DNA from: Nicotiana tabacum
Taxonomy: Eukaryota; Streptophyta; Magnoliopsida; Solanales; Solanaceae
Assembly (NCBI RefSeq): GCF_000715075.1
Contig: NC_134087.1
Location: 158,521,436-158,585,435 of the forward strand
Reading direction: 5' to 3'
Length of the DNA: 64,000 nt
The position numbers and the translations under genes are program-made. Under the pieces are notes generated by a model. That model saw only the letters and a program-made list of their open reading frames with translations, ran no database searches and was not told where the DNA came from. Below are positions 1-11,400 of the stretch, piece after piece. Every line of letters starts with the position of its first letter. The first letter of the stretch is position 1.

Positions 1-276
1 AATCCTTAGGTTTACAAAGAGTTTTGTAAATGCTGTTTTGGCTCAGTGATTTTAGTAGAAGTTTGGGAAAATCCTACTGAGTAGTAGGTTGTGGTTTTCT
101 CACCTTTTGAGCCAGGTGTTTTCCACGTAAAAATCTCTGTGTTCTTTATTTTATGTACTTTTTATTCTGCAAACAGTGGTAGTTAGAACACCTAGAAGAA
201 CTAGGTTCTTCTAGAGTGAAAATTAGGTACTACACAAATCACCCCCTCTTGTGTGGTATTGACGTTTAGAACATCA
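1..276 (+). repeat. 3' terminal part of the copia 5' LTR
   Basis: This segment matches 9218-9493 almost base for base and ends in the same ...gaacatca just before the primer-binding site. The first ~637 bp of this LTR lie left of the window. Confidence 0.95.
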
Positions 277-278
277 AT

Positions 279-290
279 TGGTATCAGAGC
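279..290 (+). other. Primer-binding site, initiator tRNA-Met type (copia)
   Basis: TGGTATCAGAGC lies two bases after the LTR end. It is the complement of the 3' end of plant initiator methionine tRNA and is the usual primer site of copia elements. Confidence 0.93.
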
Positions 291-332
291 AGGTTATCCT
301 TGAAGAGGCTAACACCTTAGGAAAAGATCAAC

Positions 333-2164
333 ATGAGTGCACCACCTGGGAATTGGGAAGGGCAATCCACTGCTAGGCCTCCACTCTTCAATCGTCAGTA
401 CTATTCATGGTGGAAGAACATGATGAGGGATCACATCATAGGAGAAGACTATGAACTCTGGGATATAGTCACTGATGGTCCTCTAGCCACTACTAAGAAG
501 AATGCTAAAAGAGTGGATGTGCCAAAGACAAGAGCTGACTGCACTGCTGAAGACCTGAAGAAGTGGGAGAAGAATTCCAAGGCCAAGAAATGGCTTGTGT
601 GTGGACTAGGTCGAGATGAGTACAGTCGAATTCAAAGTTGTGCCACTACTAAAGAAATCCGGGACACTTTGCAGGTGGCTTATGAAGGAACACCTCAGGT
701 GAAGAGGTCCAGAGGAACACTGCTGTATTCTCAGTATGAGAATTTCACCATAAAGGAAGGAGAAACCATCCAAGAGATGTATACAAGGTTCACCACACTG
801 ACAAATGAACTTAAGTCTCTTGGAAGGATTATTCTTGAAGAATACAAAGTTGAGAAGATTTTGACAAGGTTTTGCCAGTCTCTTGGGAAAGCAAAATCAC
901 TGCTATTTAAGAATCAAAGAACATTGCTACCCTCAAGCTGGATGAACTAATTGGAAACCTTACTAGCTATGAATTGAGAAGGCAAACCATGAAAATGGAT
1001 GCACCAAAGAAGGAAAGAAGTCTGGCTCTCAGAATTGCTGAAGGTTCAGATCTGGAGGATGATGAAATGGCTATGATGACAAGAGACTTCAAAAAGTACC
1101 TGATGAGAGGAAAGGGTTCTTCAAAAGGTACAACCTTCAACAAACCAAGGGCTCCTGAGAAATAGACCAATGAGGGTTGCTACAGGTGTGGTAAGACTGA
1201 TCACATGATCAATAATTGCCCTCAATGGGAAATTGAGTGGAAGAAGGAAAGGGCTGAACGAAGGAACATGAAGAAGGAACAGGTTCAACCAAAAAGGAAC
1301 AAAGGATCAACAAAGGCTATGGTTGCTGCCTGGGGAGAAACATCAGATGAGGACTCGGAAGATGAAGCTGGAGATGAACAAGCACTTATGGCCATCAGAG
1401 AATCAGATGATGAACAAGAGGTAAGTATTCTTCATCTCAAAGACAAGATTAAATTCCTGTCTAAAGAAAGGTTGTCTGAGCTACTGCTAGACTTCATTGA
1501 TGAGTCTGAGATAATTAACAATGAGAAGGAAGAGCTGTCTAGGGAATGCATGATCCTAAAAGCCAAGTGCAAAAATCTAGAGTCTAGATCTAATGAGAGT
1601 GAAAGTGAAAATACTGAGTTGAAGAACCAGGTTATTGTACTTGACACCAGTGTCCTAAAACTTAGGTCTGAGAACTTAAAACTGAAGCTATGAATAGGAA
1701 AGAAGAAAGCTGATCACACACATCTCACCCTAGAAGAAAACTTAGGAAGAATGAAGGATGAGTTGTACAGGAAAGATGAGCAGATAAGAGTATTAAAAGA
1801 AGATCTGGGGAAGGTAAAACATGAACTAGACAGAACTTGCAAATGGAACAAGGCTTCTGATGCACTCTCCTGGCTACAAGAACATCACAGTAGCAACAAA
1901 AGAGGACATGGTTATAGGACTCAAACACCTAAGTGGGATCCTAAAAGCAAGTACGTCACCCTTCTTGAGAACAAAATTTGCACACACTGTGGCAAGACTG
2001 GCCATTACAAAAATGAATGTAATGCAAAAGAAAAGGCCAGTCAAAAGCAAAACTTTTGTTCAAGAAAAAATAGGCTGCTTGGGTGGGCTAGAAGGAATCT
2101 GATTTATCCCTTTGACCATAGAAAGGGACCCAAACTAGTTTGGGTTCTTAAGACTAACCCCTGA
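333..2164 (+). pseudogene. gag: copia gag with two CCHC zinc knuckles, broken
   Basis: The capsid/nucleocapsid precursor begins at the ATG at 333 (MSAPPGNWEG...), 43 bases after the primer site. The first ~190 codons are the UBN2-like capsid domain, with the motif WLVCGLGRDEYSRIQ and a helical EGETIQEMYTRF segment. A first knuckle CYRCGKTDHMINNC lies near 1180-1225. A glutamate/lysine-rich coiled-coil stretch follows (about 1400-1850), then a second knuckle CTHCGKTGHYKNEC near 1979-2020. Breaks: a frameshift between about 905 and 945, an in-frame TAG at 1163 just before the first knuckle, a TGA at 1691 and a TGA at 2162. Without these the reading frame would run into protease. The length (~610 codons) is long for copia gag but normal for the SIRE lineage. 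Confidence 0.9.
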
Positions 2165-2183
2165 TTTCTTTTTACAGGTCCAA

Positions 2184-2501
2184 GTGAAGGGAAGCAACCA
2201 AATATGGTACATCGATAGTGGCTGCTCAAAACATATGACTGGAATCAAGAACCAGTTCCTTTCACTTGAGGACTTAAGGGGAGGCAATGTCTCCTTTGGA
2301 AATGGGAAGAAAGGTGAGATCATTGGGGTTGGAAAGGTGGGTAAGACAGACTCTCACTCCATTGAGAATGTCTACTTGATAGATGGCTTGAAATACAGCC
2401 TGATCAGTGTGTCACAACTATGTGATAGAGGTAACCTTGTAGCATTCACCTCTACTAAATGCTTTGTGATTAACCTTACTACTGACAAGATTGTTTTGTA
2501 G
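2184..2501 (+). pseudogene. pro: copia aspartic protease
   Basis: The retropepsin that cuts the Gag-Pol precursor. The active-site block IWYIDSGCSKHMTG carries the catalytic Asp in the DSG form typical of copia proteases. The later block YSLISVSQLCDRGN is the conserved C-terminal part of the domain. The frame differs from that of gag upstream, and a TAG at 2499 closes it before integrase, although integrase resumes in the same frame. No start codon of its own is expected, since it is part of a polyprotein. Confidence 0.9.
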
Positions 2502-3559
2502 GGAAAAAGAGTTAACAATATTTACATTATAGATTTGTCTACTCTCTTAGAAAATGAACTAACCTGCCTAAGTGTGCTTGATAATTATCCCCTCCTGTGG
2601 CATAAAAGACTTGATCATGCCAGTCTGAATTAGTTAAACAAACTGGTTTCTAAGGGCTTGGTGATAGGGTTACCCAATATCAAGTTCAAAGAAGACAAAG
2701 TTTGTAAGTCCTGTGCAAGGGGGAAGCATGTAAGATCATCTTTCAAAAGCAAGAAAATGGTAAGCACAACCAAGTCGTTAGAACTGGTCCATATGGATCT
2801 CTGTGGTCCAATAAGAACCATGAGTAGAGGAGGAAAGAAATAAGTATTGGTACTTGTTGATGATTATTCTAGATTTACCTGGGTACTATTTCTAACATCT
2901 AACAATGAAGCATTTGACATGTTCACTGCCTTTGTTAGAAAAACTCAGAAAAATTAGGAAATCAACTTGCATCAATCAGGTCTGATCATGGAACTGAATT
3001 TGAAAATGCTAAGTTTGCTGAATTTTGTGATGAAAATGGTATAGTTCATAACTTCTTTGCCCCTAGGACTCCTCAACAAAATGGAGTAGTTGAAAGAAAG
3101 AACATGACTCTTGAAGACATGGCTAGGACCATGCTTCTTTCTAGTAAATTGCCCCATAGCTTCTGGGCAGAGGCTGTAAACACTGCATGTTACATTATCA
3201 ATAGATGCATGACTAGACCCCTTGTAGAGAAGACTCCCTATGATTTACTTAAAGGGAGAAAACCAAATATATCCCATCTTAGGGCATTTAGATGCAAGTG
3301 CTTTGTGCACAATAATGGAAAAGACTCCCTAGGTAAGTTTGATCCCAGAAGTGATGAGGGAGTATTCTTGGGATATTCTTCACATAGCAAAGTATATAAA
3401 ATGTTCAATAAAAGAACTTTGTGTGTAGAAGAAAGTGCACATGTCGTATTTGATGAAACTAACATTCTTTTCGAGAGACAGGAAAATGAATATGAAGCCA
3501 TTGAATTGGTAAAGGATTTGACTGAAGCCTCAGCACAAGTCAAAGTGGAACTAAAATAA
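2502..3559 (+). pseudogene. int: copia integrase
   Basis: Catalyses insertion of the cDNA. The zinc-binding N-terminus is visible as WHKRLDH ... CKSCARGKH (about 2600-2730). The DDE triad is present: Asp at 2796 (HMDLCGP), Asp at 2984 (SDHGTEFEN) and Glu at 3092 (QQNGVVERKN). The copia-type C-terminal signature GVFLGYSSHSKVYKMFN lies near 3360-3410. Breaks: TAG at 2499 and 2631, TAA at 2841, a frameshift near 2945, and TAA at 3557. The gene is therefore dead, although all catalytic residues survive in one frame or another. Confidence 0.92.
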
Positions 3560-3682
3560 GGAACATGTAATGGAACAGGTTCTTCCATCCAGGGCAACCT
3601 GACAGGGGGAACTGATCAAAGAGGAATTGAAATAAATCCCCTAAAAGAACCTATTCATGACCCTGTTCCTCAGCAACTGAAC

Positions 3683-5368
3683 ATGGGAGAAACATCTAGA
3701 AGAAACCAGTTGGTTGTGAAACCTCACAAGTATCAAAGTTCTCATCCTATTGAGAACATTATCGCTGATCCCACTTCTGGAGTCAAAACTAGATCACAAT
3801 TAAAGAATCTGTGTGCTTTTGATGCCTTTTTATCTCTTATTGAACCTAAAAATGTTGTTAAGGCTTTGCATGATGTAGATTGGGTGAATGCAATGCAAGA
3901 TGAACTCAATCAGTTCGAGAGAAGTCAAGTTTGGCATCTAGTTCCAAGACCCAATGATAGATCAGTTATTGGTACAAAATGGGTTTTCAGAAACAAACTT
4001 GATGAAGATGGAACAGTTACAAGAAACAAGGCAAGACTGGTAGTCCAAGTTTACAACCAAGAGGAGTGCCTAGATTATGATGAGACTTTTTCTCCAGTTG
4101 CAAGACTAGAGGCAATCAGACTCCTCATAGCCTTTGCAGCACACATGGAATTCACTCTTCATCAAATAGATGTCAAAAGTGCCTTCCTGAATGGCTACCT
4201 GAAAGAAGAAGTGTTTGTAAAACAACCTCCAGGGTTTGAGAGCAAAGAATGTCCTGAGCATGTGTACAAGTTAGACAAGGTTCTCTATGGACTCAAGCAG
4301 GCCCCAAGAGCATGGTATGAACGACTGTCCAAATTCCTACTGGAGCATAGTTACAAAAGAGGTAAAATTGACATTACCTTATTCTTAAGAGAAAAAAGTA
4401 AGGATCTCCTTGTGGTACAAATATATGTTGATGACATAATCTTTGGGGCCACCACTGATAAGCTAAGTAAGGACTTTGCAAAATTAATGGGGAGTGAGTT
4501 TGAAATGAGTATGATGGGTGAGCTTAACTTCTTCTTAGGCTTGCAGATAAAACAAAGTCCTAATGGAACCATGATACATCAGCAGAAGTATGCAAAAGAG
4601 CTTATAAAAAAGTTTAAAATGGAAGAATCAAAAGAAATAGACACACCCATTGCAACTGCCACTAAATTAGACATTGATGAACCTGGTTCATCAGTTGATC
4701 AAAAGTTGTATAGGGGTATGATTGGTTCACTCTTGTATCTTACTGCCAGTAGACCTGACATTGTTTTCAGTGTAGGGCTTTGTGCTCGTTTTCAGGCAAA
4801 TCCAAAAGAGTCTCACTTGACTGCTGTCAAGAGGATACTAAGATATCTGGAAGGCACCACTGATCTATGTTTTTGGTACCCCAAAGTTAGCAATTTCAAT
4901 CTAGTAGGATATGCTGATGCTGATTATGCAGGTTTTCTAGTGGATAAAAAGAGCACCTCAGGTATGGGTCACTTTTTTGGTTCATGTCTTGTATCCTGGG
5001 CCACTAAAAAGCAAAATTCAGTGGCATTATCCACTGCTGAGGCTGAATATGTTGCTGCTGCATCCTGTTGTGCTCAATTGTTATGGATTAGACAATAACT
5101 GGTAGATTTTGGCATTGAAGTTGGTTGCATTCCCATATTCTGTGATAACACTAGTACTATAAGTATGACAAAGAACCCCGTTCATCATAAGAGGACGAAG
5201 CACATAGATATTATACACCACTTCTTAAGAGATAACTATGAGAAGGGATTGATCTTCATAGAATTCTGTGCTACTGATAAGCAAATTGCTAACATCTTTA
5301 CTAAAGCACTGAGTAGAGAAAACTTTGAAAGGAACAGGTTGGAAGTAGGGATGATTAAGATCACCTAA
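3683..5368 (+). pseudogene. pol: copia reverse transcriptase and RNase H
   Basis: The best preserved part of the element, 471 codons uninterrupted. It starts with the copia RT entry block (DWVNAMQDELNQFERSQVW), followed by TKWVFRNKLDEDG, QIDVKSAFLNG and the catalytic YVDDIIFG at 4424-4447. RNase H follows with ADADYAG and STAEAEYVAAA. A TAA at 5096 replaces one codon inside RNase H; the same frame then continues to the end of RNase H at 5368 (TKNPVHHKRTKHIDI..., with the conserved IFTKAL motif). It is in the same frame as the integrase C-terminus, separated from it by the TAA at 3557. Confidence 0.95.
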
Positions 5369-5993
5369 TAGGTCCAGCTCAGAATGCACAATGAAAAAAT
5401 ATGGAAAAAAATTTGGCTTGGAATTCTGAACTTGTGTAAATATCTAGATTAATTCTTATTCAGCTTCATACTTTAATTAGTATACTCCTATGACATGTGT
5501 ATATATGACTCACTAATCTCTTACAACATTTTCTCTATTATGTCATTTGAAGCATGTTCAAGAGAGTTCTATATGAAGAACCTGGTTCATCAGTATGGGT
5601 TCATATGAAAGCTCAGGTATGTTTTTTAAACTCTGCACAATTAGAAAGATTAATAATTCAATCATGAGCAGAAGTCCTATACTTGTCAAATTCCTAGAAA
5701 ATTCTATCCGTTGAGCATTGAAATAGTTCCATCCATCTAGAACTCTAAACCGTGATTTTTTGCCTAATATCTAGGGAAGCCAAATCTATCATTAAAATTC
5801 TGGAATTTCAGTTTGATTAGACTTCTACTTGACCCCTGAAAAAGCTATAGTTACTTACTTAATGTCTAATTGACTTTAAATACACACCACATCTCCAGTC
5901 TTCTTCATCATTCTAAAACCGTCAAAAACTCCTCTTCAATTCTAATTGCCCTCTTCTCCAAAATTCCCAAATTCTCTCAAGAAACGAAGTATC
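5369..5993 (+). other. Spacer between copia pol and extra ORF
   Basis: AT-rich, with no ORF of note. A weak TATA-like string TTTAAATACAC sits near 5875, about 115 bases before the next ATG and followed by a C/T-rich leader, so it could hold a promoter for the downstream ORF. That is only a suggestion. Confidence 0.5.
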
Positions 5994-8088
5994 ATGTCTA
6001 ACCCACAAGATCATCTTGGCACTCCTCCACCACCATAACCCTCAAATTCATCCTCATCTACTCCACCCAGTGCATCTCCAAAACCTAGGTTTCGAAGGCA
6101 GAAAATGCTTGCTCGAAAGACTGTAGCATCTGGGGCTTTGAGGAAGGTTTTAAATGAAAGGTTAAAAGCTAGACAAGTGAAAGAAAGCCCAGCTCCAAAG
6201 TTTGATTCTAGCTCTGAGTCTGAATCCTTTCAATCCGCGACTGAGGGAGATGAACATGTGTCTTCTGGCTCTGAAAAGACTCAAGAATCTCCTTCTGAGG
6301 TGAGTTCTTCTGTGGTTGAAAACTTAGAAACTAGGTTTGTTCTGGTTGGACCCATTAGGGATGTTGAGTTGCCTGAGATGAGTAGGAGTGGAGGTAAAAA
6401 GAAGTCTGAAAAAGAAAGAGAGAGAGAGAGAGAGAGTGCATGTGGTGAAGAGAGGGGAAAAGGGAAGGGAGCAGTTCTTGCTATATGTGGGGTTGCACAA
6501 GATAGGTTAGATCAGTGTGGCATGAAGTCAGGGGGAAGTGGTTCTGGGAAAGCAGCTGAGGGGTTGGTTCATCTAAGCAAACAAAGAGATGAACCTATTT
6601 CATCGACTAAATAAACCTTGGCTAACCTACTGAAAAAGTTTGGGGCAAGTTATGACCCAAAGAAACGTAAAGCTACAACACCAAAAGCCCCAAATGTTCC
6701 CAATCCATCCAAGAAAAGAAAAGATTCATCCCCAACACCTACTGCCTCTTCAGTACGTAGGGGTAGAGCCACAAGAAGCAGGGTAAAACAGAGTGAAGCT
6801 GATATATAAAAGGCTTTAGAAGAAAGCAAGAAAAAGAAAAAGGATATGGGAAAAAGGAAAGGTTGCAGAATCCTCAGAGGCTGTTGAGGAAGAAGAGATG
6901 GAACTGGTCCATCAAGAGAGGGGTACAATAGTGGAGGTTCCTTCACCCAAGCCTAAGAAACCCAAGACTTCCTCTAAGAAGTCCTCCTCTGTGCTTGTAG
7001 CTGCTGAACCCATACTAGCCAAGAGGACAAGATCTACAGTGAAAGTTAAACAAACCAAAGTTTCTGATAATGATGATTGGAGTGGAGAAGAAGAAGAAGA
7101 AGATGAATCTGAGAAGGAACAGGATAAGCTTGCCATTTTTGGTAGAAGAAAAATCTTAAAAGGTAGATTGTTGAAGGACCTGGTGGAACTAGAGATGATG
7201 AGATTGGTAGACTCTTTGGCTGCTCAAGGATGGAAGGACATGGTCCTTCAGATGGAAGGTAGGCTAGCTAGAAATGAGTTGATTAAATTTATGGCAAATG
7301 CTGCTGTTAAGGATGGAGTTGTCAGTAGCCAGGTGAAGGGAGTTCAAGTGCAGTTTGATGCTGTGAAACTGGGAGAGATTCTGGACATGCCCTCTGAAGG
7401 GTTTGATGACTATACTAGGAAAAGGAGTCCATGCCTAGACTCTCTCCCCACTGCCCTTGAAATCACCAAAAGGTTCTGTGATTCAGAGAATGTGAATGAA
7501 GCCAGAGCTGTGCAAAAGTGAGATGAGGCCTCAGCACAAGGTGGTGTTTGAGTTTGTCAACAAGTGCTTATTGTCAAGATAGGAGAGAAGGCACACTGCC
7601 AACTACATGGATCTGGTTCTTATGGAATGCCTGGAGAGAGGAAGGCAAATCAACTGGCCTGCCCTCATAGTCAAACTGCTAGACAGGGTCATAAATGGTT
7701 CCAAGGCTCATGCTACCCCATATGGCTTCATACTAACCACAGTTCTAGACAGGCTCAATGTGCCTCTGAAGAAATGGGAAATGGCCTCGAGCAAAGAATA
7801 CTTTGGCATCAAACTCTTCTTGCTTGTGACTATCTAGTCAATTCCATCCCAGTTGAACCTGGTTCATCCTTGAGGACACCTATCAAAAGCAAGGTTAGGA
7901 CTTTGGTTCAGGAATGTGCAGCTAAGGATGCTAAAATTGCTAGGCTCAAGGATCGTATGGTTGAAGTGGAAGCTGAGAGGGATGGTCTCAGAATTGAGCT
8001 TGCAAAAGAAAAGGAGAAGAATGATGGAATTCTTCAGAACATGCTGAATCTTCTCCAAACTCAACCCTCTAGTTCCTCCAAGCCTTAG
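5994..8088 (+). pseudogene. SIRE extra ORF (env position) with plant transposon-protein-like domain, broken
   Basis: The ATG at 5994 opens a frame (MSNPQDHLG...) that is rich in Ser, Glu and Lys, with a nuclear-localisation-like KKRKATTP/KKRK stretch around 6670-6720. The middle (about 7140-7400) holds a segment with GWKDMVLQMEGRLARNE ... GVQVQFDAVKLGEIL that resembles the plant retroelement domain annotated as a putative plant transposon protein. The C-terminus (7865-8088) is a coiled coil ending in QPSSSSKP. Breaks: TAA at 6036 and 6612, TGA at 7519, and shifts near 6800-6898 and 7520-7607. There is no signal peptide or transmembrane segment, so an envelope role is unsupported. The term env-like reflects position only. 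Confidence 0.75.
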
Positions 8089-8580
8089 GACTCCTAGTTT
8101 CTATCTCCTGAACTAGTTCTAGTATCCCCCAATGACCCAGATTAGGGATTTTTCTGTTTTTTGCTCATGGTTTGGATATTTTTCTTTCTTTTTGTGGATT
8201 TTTAGTGGCAACATATCTCTCTCAATGACAACTTCTGTTTTTTCTTGTTCAATAATTATTCTGACCTTGATAGTTTAAATATGTGTGTTTGATTACTCAC
8301 GATTACACCATGATTGCACTTGCAGTTGCCCCAGTGGCCATGAGTACTTATTAAAATTTGGAATTCACACTGTGTATGAAACTTTTTGATGATGCCAAAA
8401 GGGGGAAGAGATATTGTGCTTTACACATATTCTGAAATAAGTGATATTTATAACCTAATTAACCTGGTCCTTAATGAAAAGAAAATTTTCTAAAGTTTAG
8501 TGTTGATGGTTAAGCTGAGTTCTTACAGGTTTTTTGATCAGTAAAAAGCATAGAGTTTGTCATCATAAAAAGGGGGAATT
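8089..8580 (+). other. copia 3' UTR with two polypurine tracts
   Basis: Noncoding. The tract AAAAAGGGGGAATT at 8567-8580 directly abuts the LTR and is the functional-looking primer for plus-strand DNA. A second, very similar tract CCAAAAGGGGGAAGAG lies 170 bases upstream at 8395-8410. Confidence 0.85.
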
Positions 8581-9493
8581 TGTTGGCCCAAGAACAAGTA
8601 ATGTTTTGAAGAATGACAAATGAACTCAGTCATGGACCAGGTCCATCTTGTGAAGCACTGTCATGATCAACCTACACATGTGAGATGCATGTGAAGGAGA
8701 TAAGTCCTACTGATCAAGTAGCAATATCTCCTGATCTGATCAAAAACGTTGCATATTGGATAAGAGGAGAAAGTCTCCTTATATGAAGAGAAGACAATCC
8801 AGATAAAGATAGTGTTAGAGTTTGATATCTTCAAGGATTCAACTACGATAGAAGATTAGAAATTGAGTCCTAATCAAACTTTGACTTCTAACCTATTAAA
8901 TGACAGTGATTGTTCTCTTTTACAGGTATTGCACAAACACAAAAGTTAAATAAAATTGAAAGCAAAAGAGTAAGGCGATTTTGCAAGCAATTTGTGTGAA
9001 ATTTGAGTGTGCACTCCTGAAGCTACTTGAACGAGATAGAAGAACCAGTTCCATTGTGTTTTTTCTTATTCTAGTTCAATTGTAGTAGGTGTTTTAAAGT
9101 TATACCTTTATACTTTCATAGAAGTAATTGTATTAGGTACTTTGAGTGTTCAAGTTATAAGCTAACTTGAAGTTGTCGCAACAGTTAGAGGCTGGTTGCT
9201 ACAACGGGATTAGAGGTAATCCTTAGGTTTACAAAGAGTTTTGTAAATGCTGTTTTGGCTCAGTGATTTAGTGAAGTGTTGGGGAAAATCTTACAGAGTA
9301 GTAGGTCGTGGTTTTCTCACCTTTTGAGCCAGGTGTTTTCCACATAAAAATCTCTGTGTTCTTTATTTTATGTACTTTTTATTCCGCAAACAGTGGTAGT
9401 TAGAACACCTAGAAGAACCAGGTTCTTCTCGAGCGAAAATTGGGTACCACACACATCACCACCCTCTTGTGTGGTATTGAGTTTAGAACATCA
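8581..9493 (+). repeat. Complete copia 3' LTR, 913 bp
   Basis: Starts TGTTGG right after the polypurine tract and ends ...ACATCA, the same terminus as the 5' LTR. The last 276 bp match the window start. The sequence right of it reads directly into a gypsy integrase, which defines the insertion site. Confidence 0.95.
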
Positions 9494-10406
9494 ACCATTT
9501 TGGAGATATATATTTTCGATGTGTGGGTAATTGATTTCATGGGTCCGTTTGTGAGATCTTATAGAAACACCTACATTCTAGTCGCGGTTGATTATGTGTC
9601 TAAATAGGTTAAGGCCATTGCGTTGCCCAACAATGAAGCGAGGAGTGTGGTGTCATATTTGAAGAACAACATCTTTACAAGATTTGGTACGCCAAGGGCT
9701 AATCATAAGTGATGGGGGTTCGCATTTTTGCAACAAGGCTTTTGATACCTTACTCACCAAGTATGGTGTCACTCACAAAGTCTCGACCCCCAATCTTCCT
9801 CAAGCAAGTGGTCAAGTGGAAGTCTTCAACAGGGAGATAAAGAGTATTTTGTCAAAGATAGTGAATGCCAACCGGCCGGATTGGTCAAGAAAACTTGATA
9901 ATGCTTTATGGGCTTATAGGACGGCTTACAAAACACCGATTAGGATGTCTCCATACCAGTTGGTGTTCGGGAAATCTTGTCATATTCCAGTGGAACTTGA
10001 GCATAAGGCCATGTGGGCTTTGAAGAAGTTGAACCTTGAATGGGATGTCGCCGCCAACTTAAGGGTGACACAATTGAATGAGCTAGACGAATTCTGGTAC
10101 CATGCATATACAAGTTCTTCCTTATACAAGGAGAAGACGAAGTACCTCCATGACAAGTACATCCAAAAGAAGGAGTTTAAAGAAGGTGATCTTGTGTTAT
10201 TGTTCAATTCTCGGTTACGGATGTTTCCGGGAAAGTTGAAGTCAAAATGGAGTAGCCCGTTTGAGGTTGTTGGTGTGACACCATTTGGTGCATTGGACTT
10301 GAAAAATAAGAATGATGAAGTATTTAGAGTCAATGGGCACTGGGTGAAGCACTATCTCAAAAAATTTGATGATGGACACGTCGTGGCAGTTCTTCATTTC
10401 AAGTGA
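9494..10406 (+). pseudogene. int: Athila-type gypsy integrase, C-terminal two thirds
   Basis: DDE integrase core and C-terminus. The first catalytic Asp is at 9533 ([10 protein letters not shown]), the second in ISDGGSHF near 9705, and the Glu in [11 protein letters not shown] near 9820. Lineage-typical blocks follow: [19 protein letters not shown], then [17 protein letters not shown]. The C-terminal domain KWSSPFEVV...NGHWVKHYL ends at 10406 with no chromodomain, as expected for Athila/Tat and not for chromoviruses. Breaks: the N-terminus is lost to the copia insertion at 9493, a TAG at 9606 replaces an expected Trp, and a one-base insertion near 9699 shifts the frame. The 240 codons from 9684 are open. 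Confidence 0.93.
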
Positions 10407-10589
10407 TTGGTAATCTGCGTTTGCCGCGACGTTAAATAACGCACTTCTTGAGAGGCAACCCATGTGTTTTTTTTCTTTATCATTTTCTTCTTGTTTAGTT
10501 AGATTTTGTTTTGTGCTAACTAGTTTTGTAGTGTATGCAGGAATAAATATACTTTGCAGGGACTGTGCCCAGAAAAATTGGCTAAGTGT

Positions 10590-11400
10590 TGAAAAAGAAT
10601 GGACCACACATTAATTGTGCGGACTGCACAATTTTGAATGCAACAACATAAATCAATATGCGGTCGCACAATTCATTGTGCGGATGCACAACTGGAGACC
10701 CAAAAATGCAACTTCTTTGAAGTTGGTCTGATTGAAAATGGAGTCAATCTGCGGCCGCACATGAAATTGTGCCGTCCGCACAAATTCTGCAAACACATTC
10801 ACTATTGTGCAGACTGCAGAATGATTGAAGGTGTTTTGGTAACAGGTATAGGAGTGCGGCCGCACATGAAATTGTGTGGAATGCCTCATCTCTATATCCC
10901 TTGCCCTGTGCATCAAGTATAAATAGAGGGCTTCATGCTCCTGTTCAGACTTTACACACTCTGCATATTCACAAAAGGCAAAAGCAAAGTATCCTCATCC
11001 AATCAAGTTTCTAACATTCATTTCATCATCTTAATCTCTTCCTTGCATCACTACATCACTGGTATGTTAAATTCATCCTTCGATTTTTTCAATTTTCTTA
11101 ATTTTTGTTCATAGTTAGTTGGTTATTTTGAGCCCTAATCATAAAATTAACGATCATGTGGGCTTAAATTCATGTGGGTAACTTCATGCTTGCTAAATAG
11201 GGGATGGGTAGACTAGTTATCATGTTTAATTAGCCTTGCCTTGTCCAATTTTTGCATGGAAGTTTGAAACCCAGGGTAACTGCCGTAAATATTTTAATTG
11301 TGCGGACCACAGAACCAGGGCTGAGGCCGCACTTCAAAATTGTGCAGTCCGAACTTGCCTTTGTGCGGTCGCACTCGCTATTGTGCGGACCACACTTCTT
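10590..11400 (+). repeat. Clusters of GC-palindromes (GCGGNCCGC type) in the Athila pol-env spacer
   Basis: Inside the 10407-11481 noncoding spacer, short dyads such as TGCGGTCGCACA, TGCGGCCGCACATGAAATTGTG and GTGCGGACCACA recur in two clusters, 10590-10880 and 11295-11400. They are separated by AATT-rich arms. Each dyad is nearly self-complementary. The same family of dyads is found in the Athila 3' LTR at 52556-52790. Small ORFs over this region on both strands are by-products of the palindromes. Confidence 0.8.
10918..10926 (+). promoter_or_regulatory. TATA box upstream of the Athila env-like ORF
   Basis: TATAAATAG in the context AAGTATAAATAGAGGG is a near-ideal plant TATA box. About 30 bases downstream the sequence turns into a C/A-rich, leader-like stretch (from ~10950). 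It precedes a candidate leader intron and the ORF at 11482, so it could drive a separate env transcript. No experimental support. Confidence 0.5.

Larger units (their letters stand above)
1..9493 (+). mobile_element. Ty1/copia retrotransposon, SIRE-type, decayed; 5' end outside window
   Basis: The order is LTR end, tRNA-Met-type primer site, gag with CCHC knuckles, protease, integrase, RT-RNase H, a long extra ORF, polypurine tract and 3' LTR. Integrase before RT is diagnostic of Ty1/copia. The very long gag and the additional coding region after RNase H are features of the SIRE/Maximus lineage (established knowledge). The two LTR pieces that can be compared (1-276 against 9218-9493) differ at about 14 positions by eye, roughly 5 percent, so the insertion is old. 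Every ORF has at least one break. It lies inside an Athila-type integrase gene that resumes at 9494. The left target duplication is outside the window; the base pairs right of the LTR begin accat. Confidence 0.93.

Noticed and set aside
279..290. tRNA-like strings at the element leaders (279, 14155, 28801, 62637)
   Set aside because: They are primer-binding sites complementary to tRNA 3' ends, not tRNA genes; no cloverleaf is present. I found no tRNA, rRNA or other structural RNA gene.
10638..10922. 94- and 87-codon ORFs on opposite strands between Athila integrase and env-like ORF
   Set aside because: Both arise from palindromic dyads, which keep both strands open. No domain, and they overlap almost exactly.
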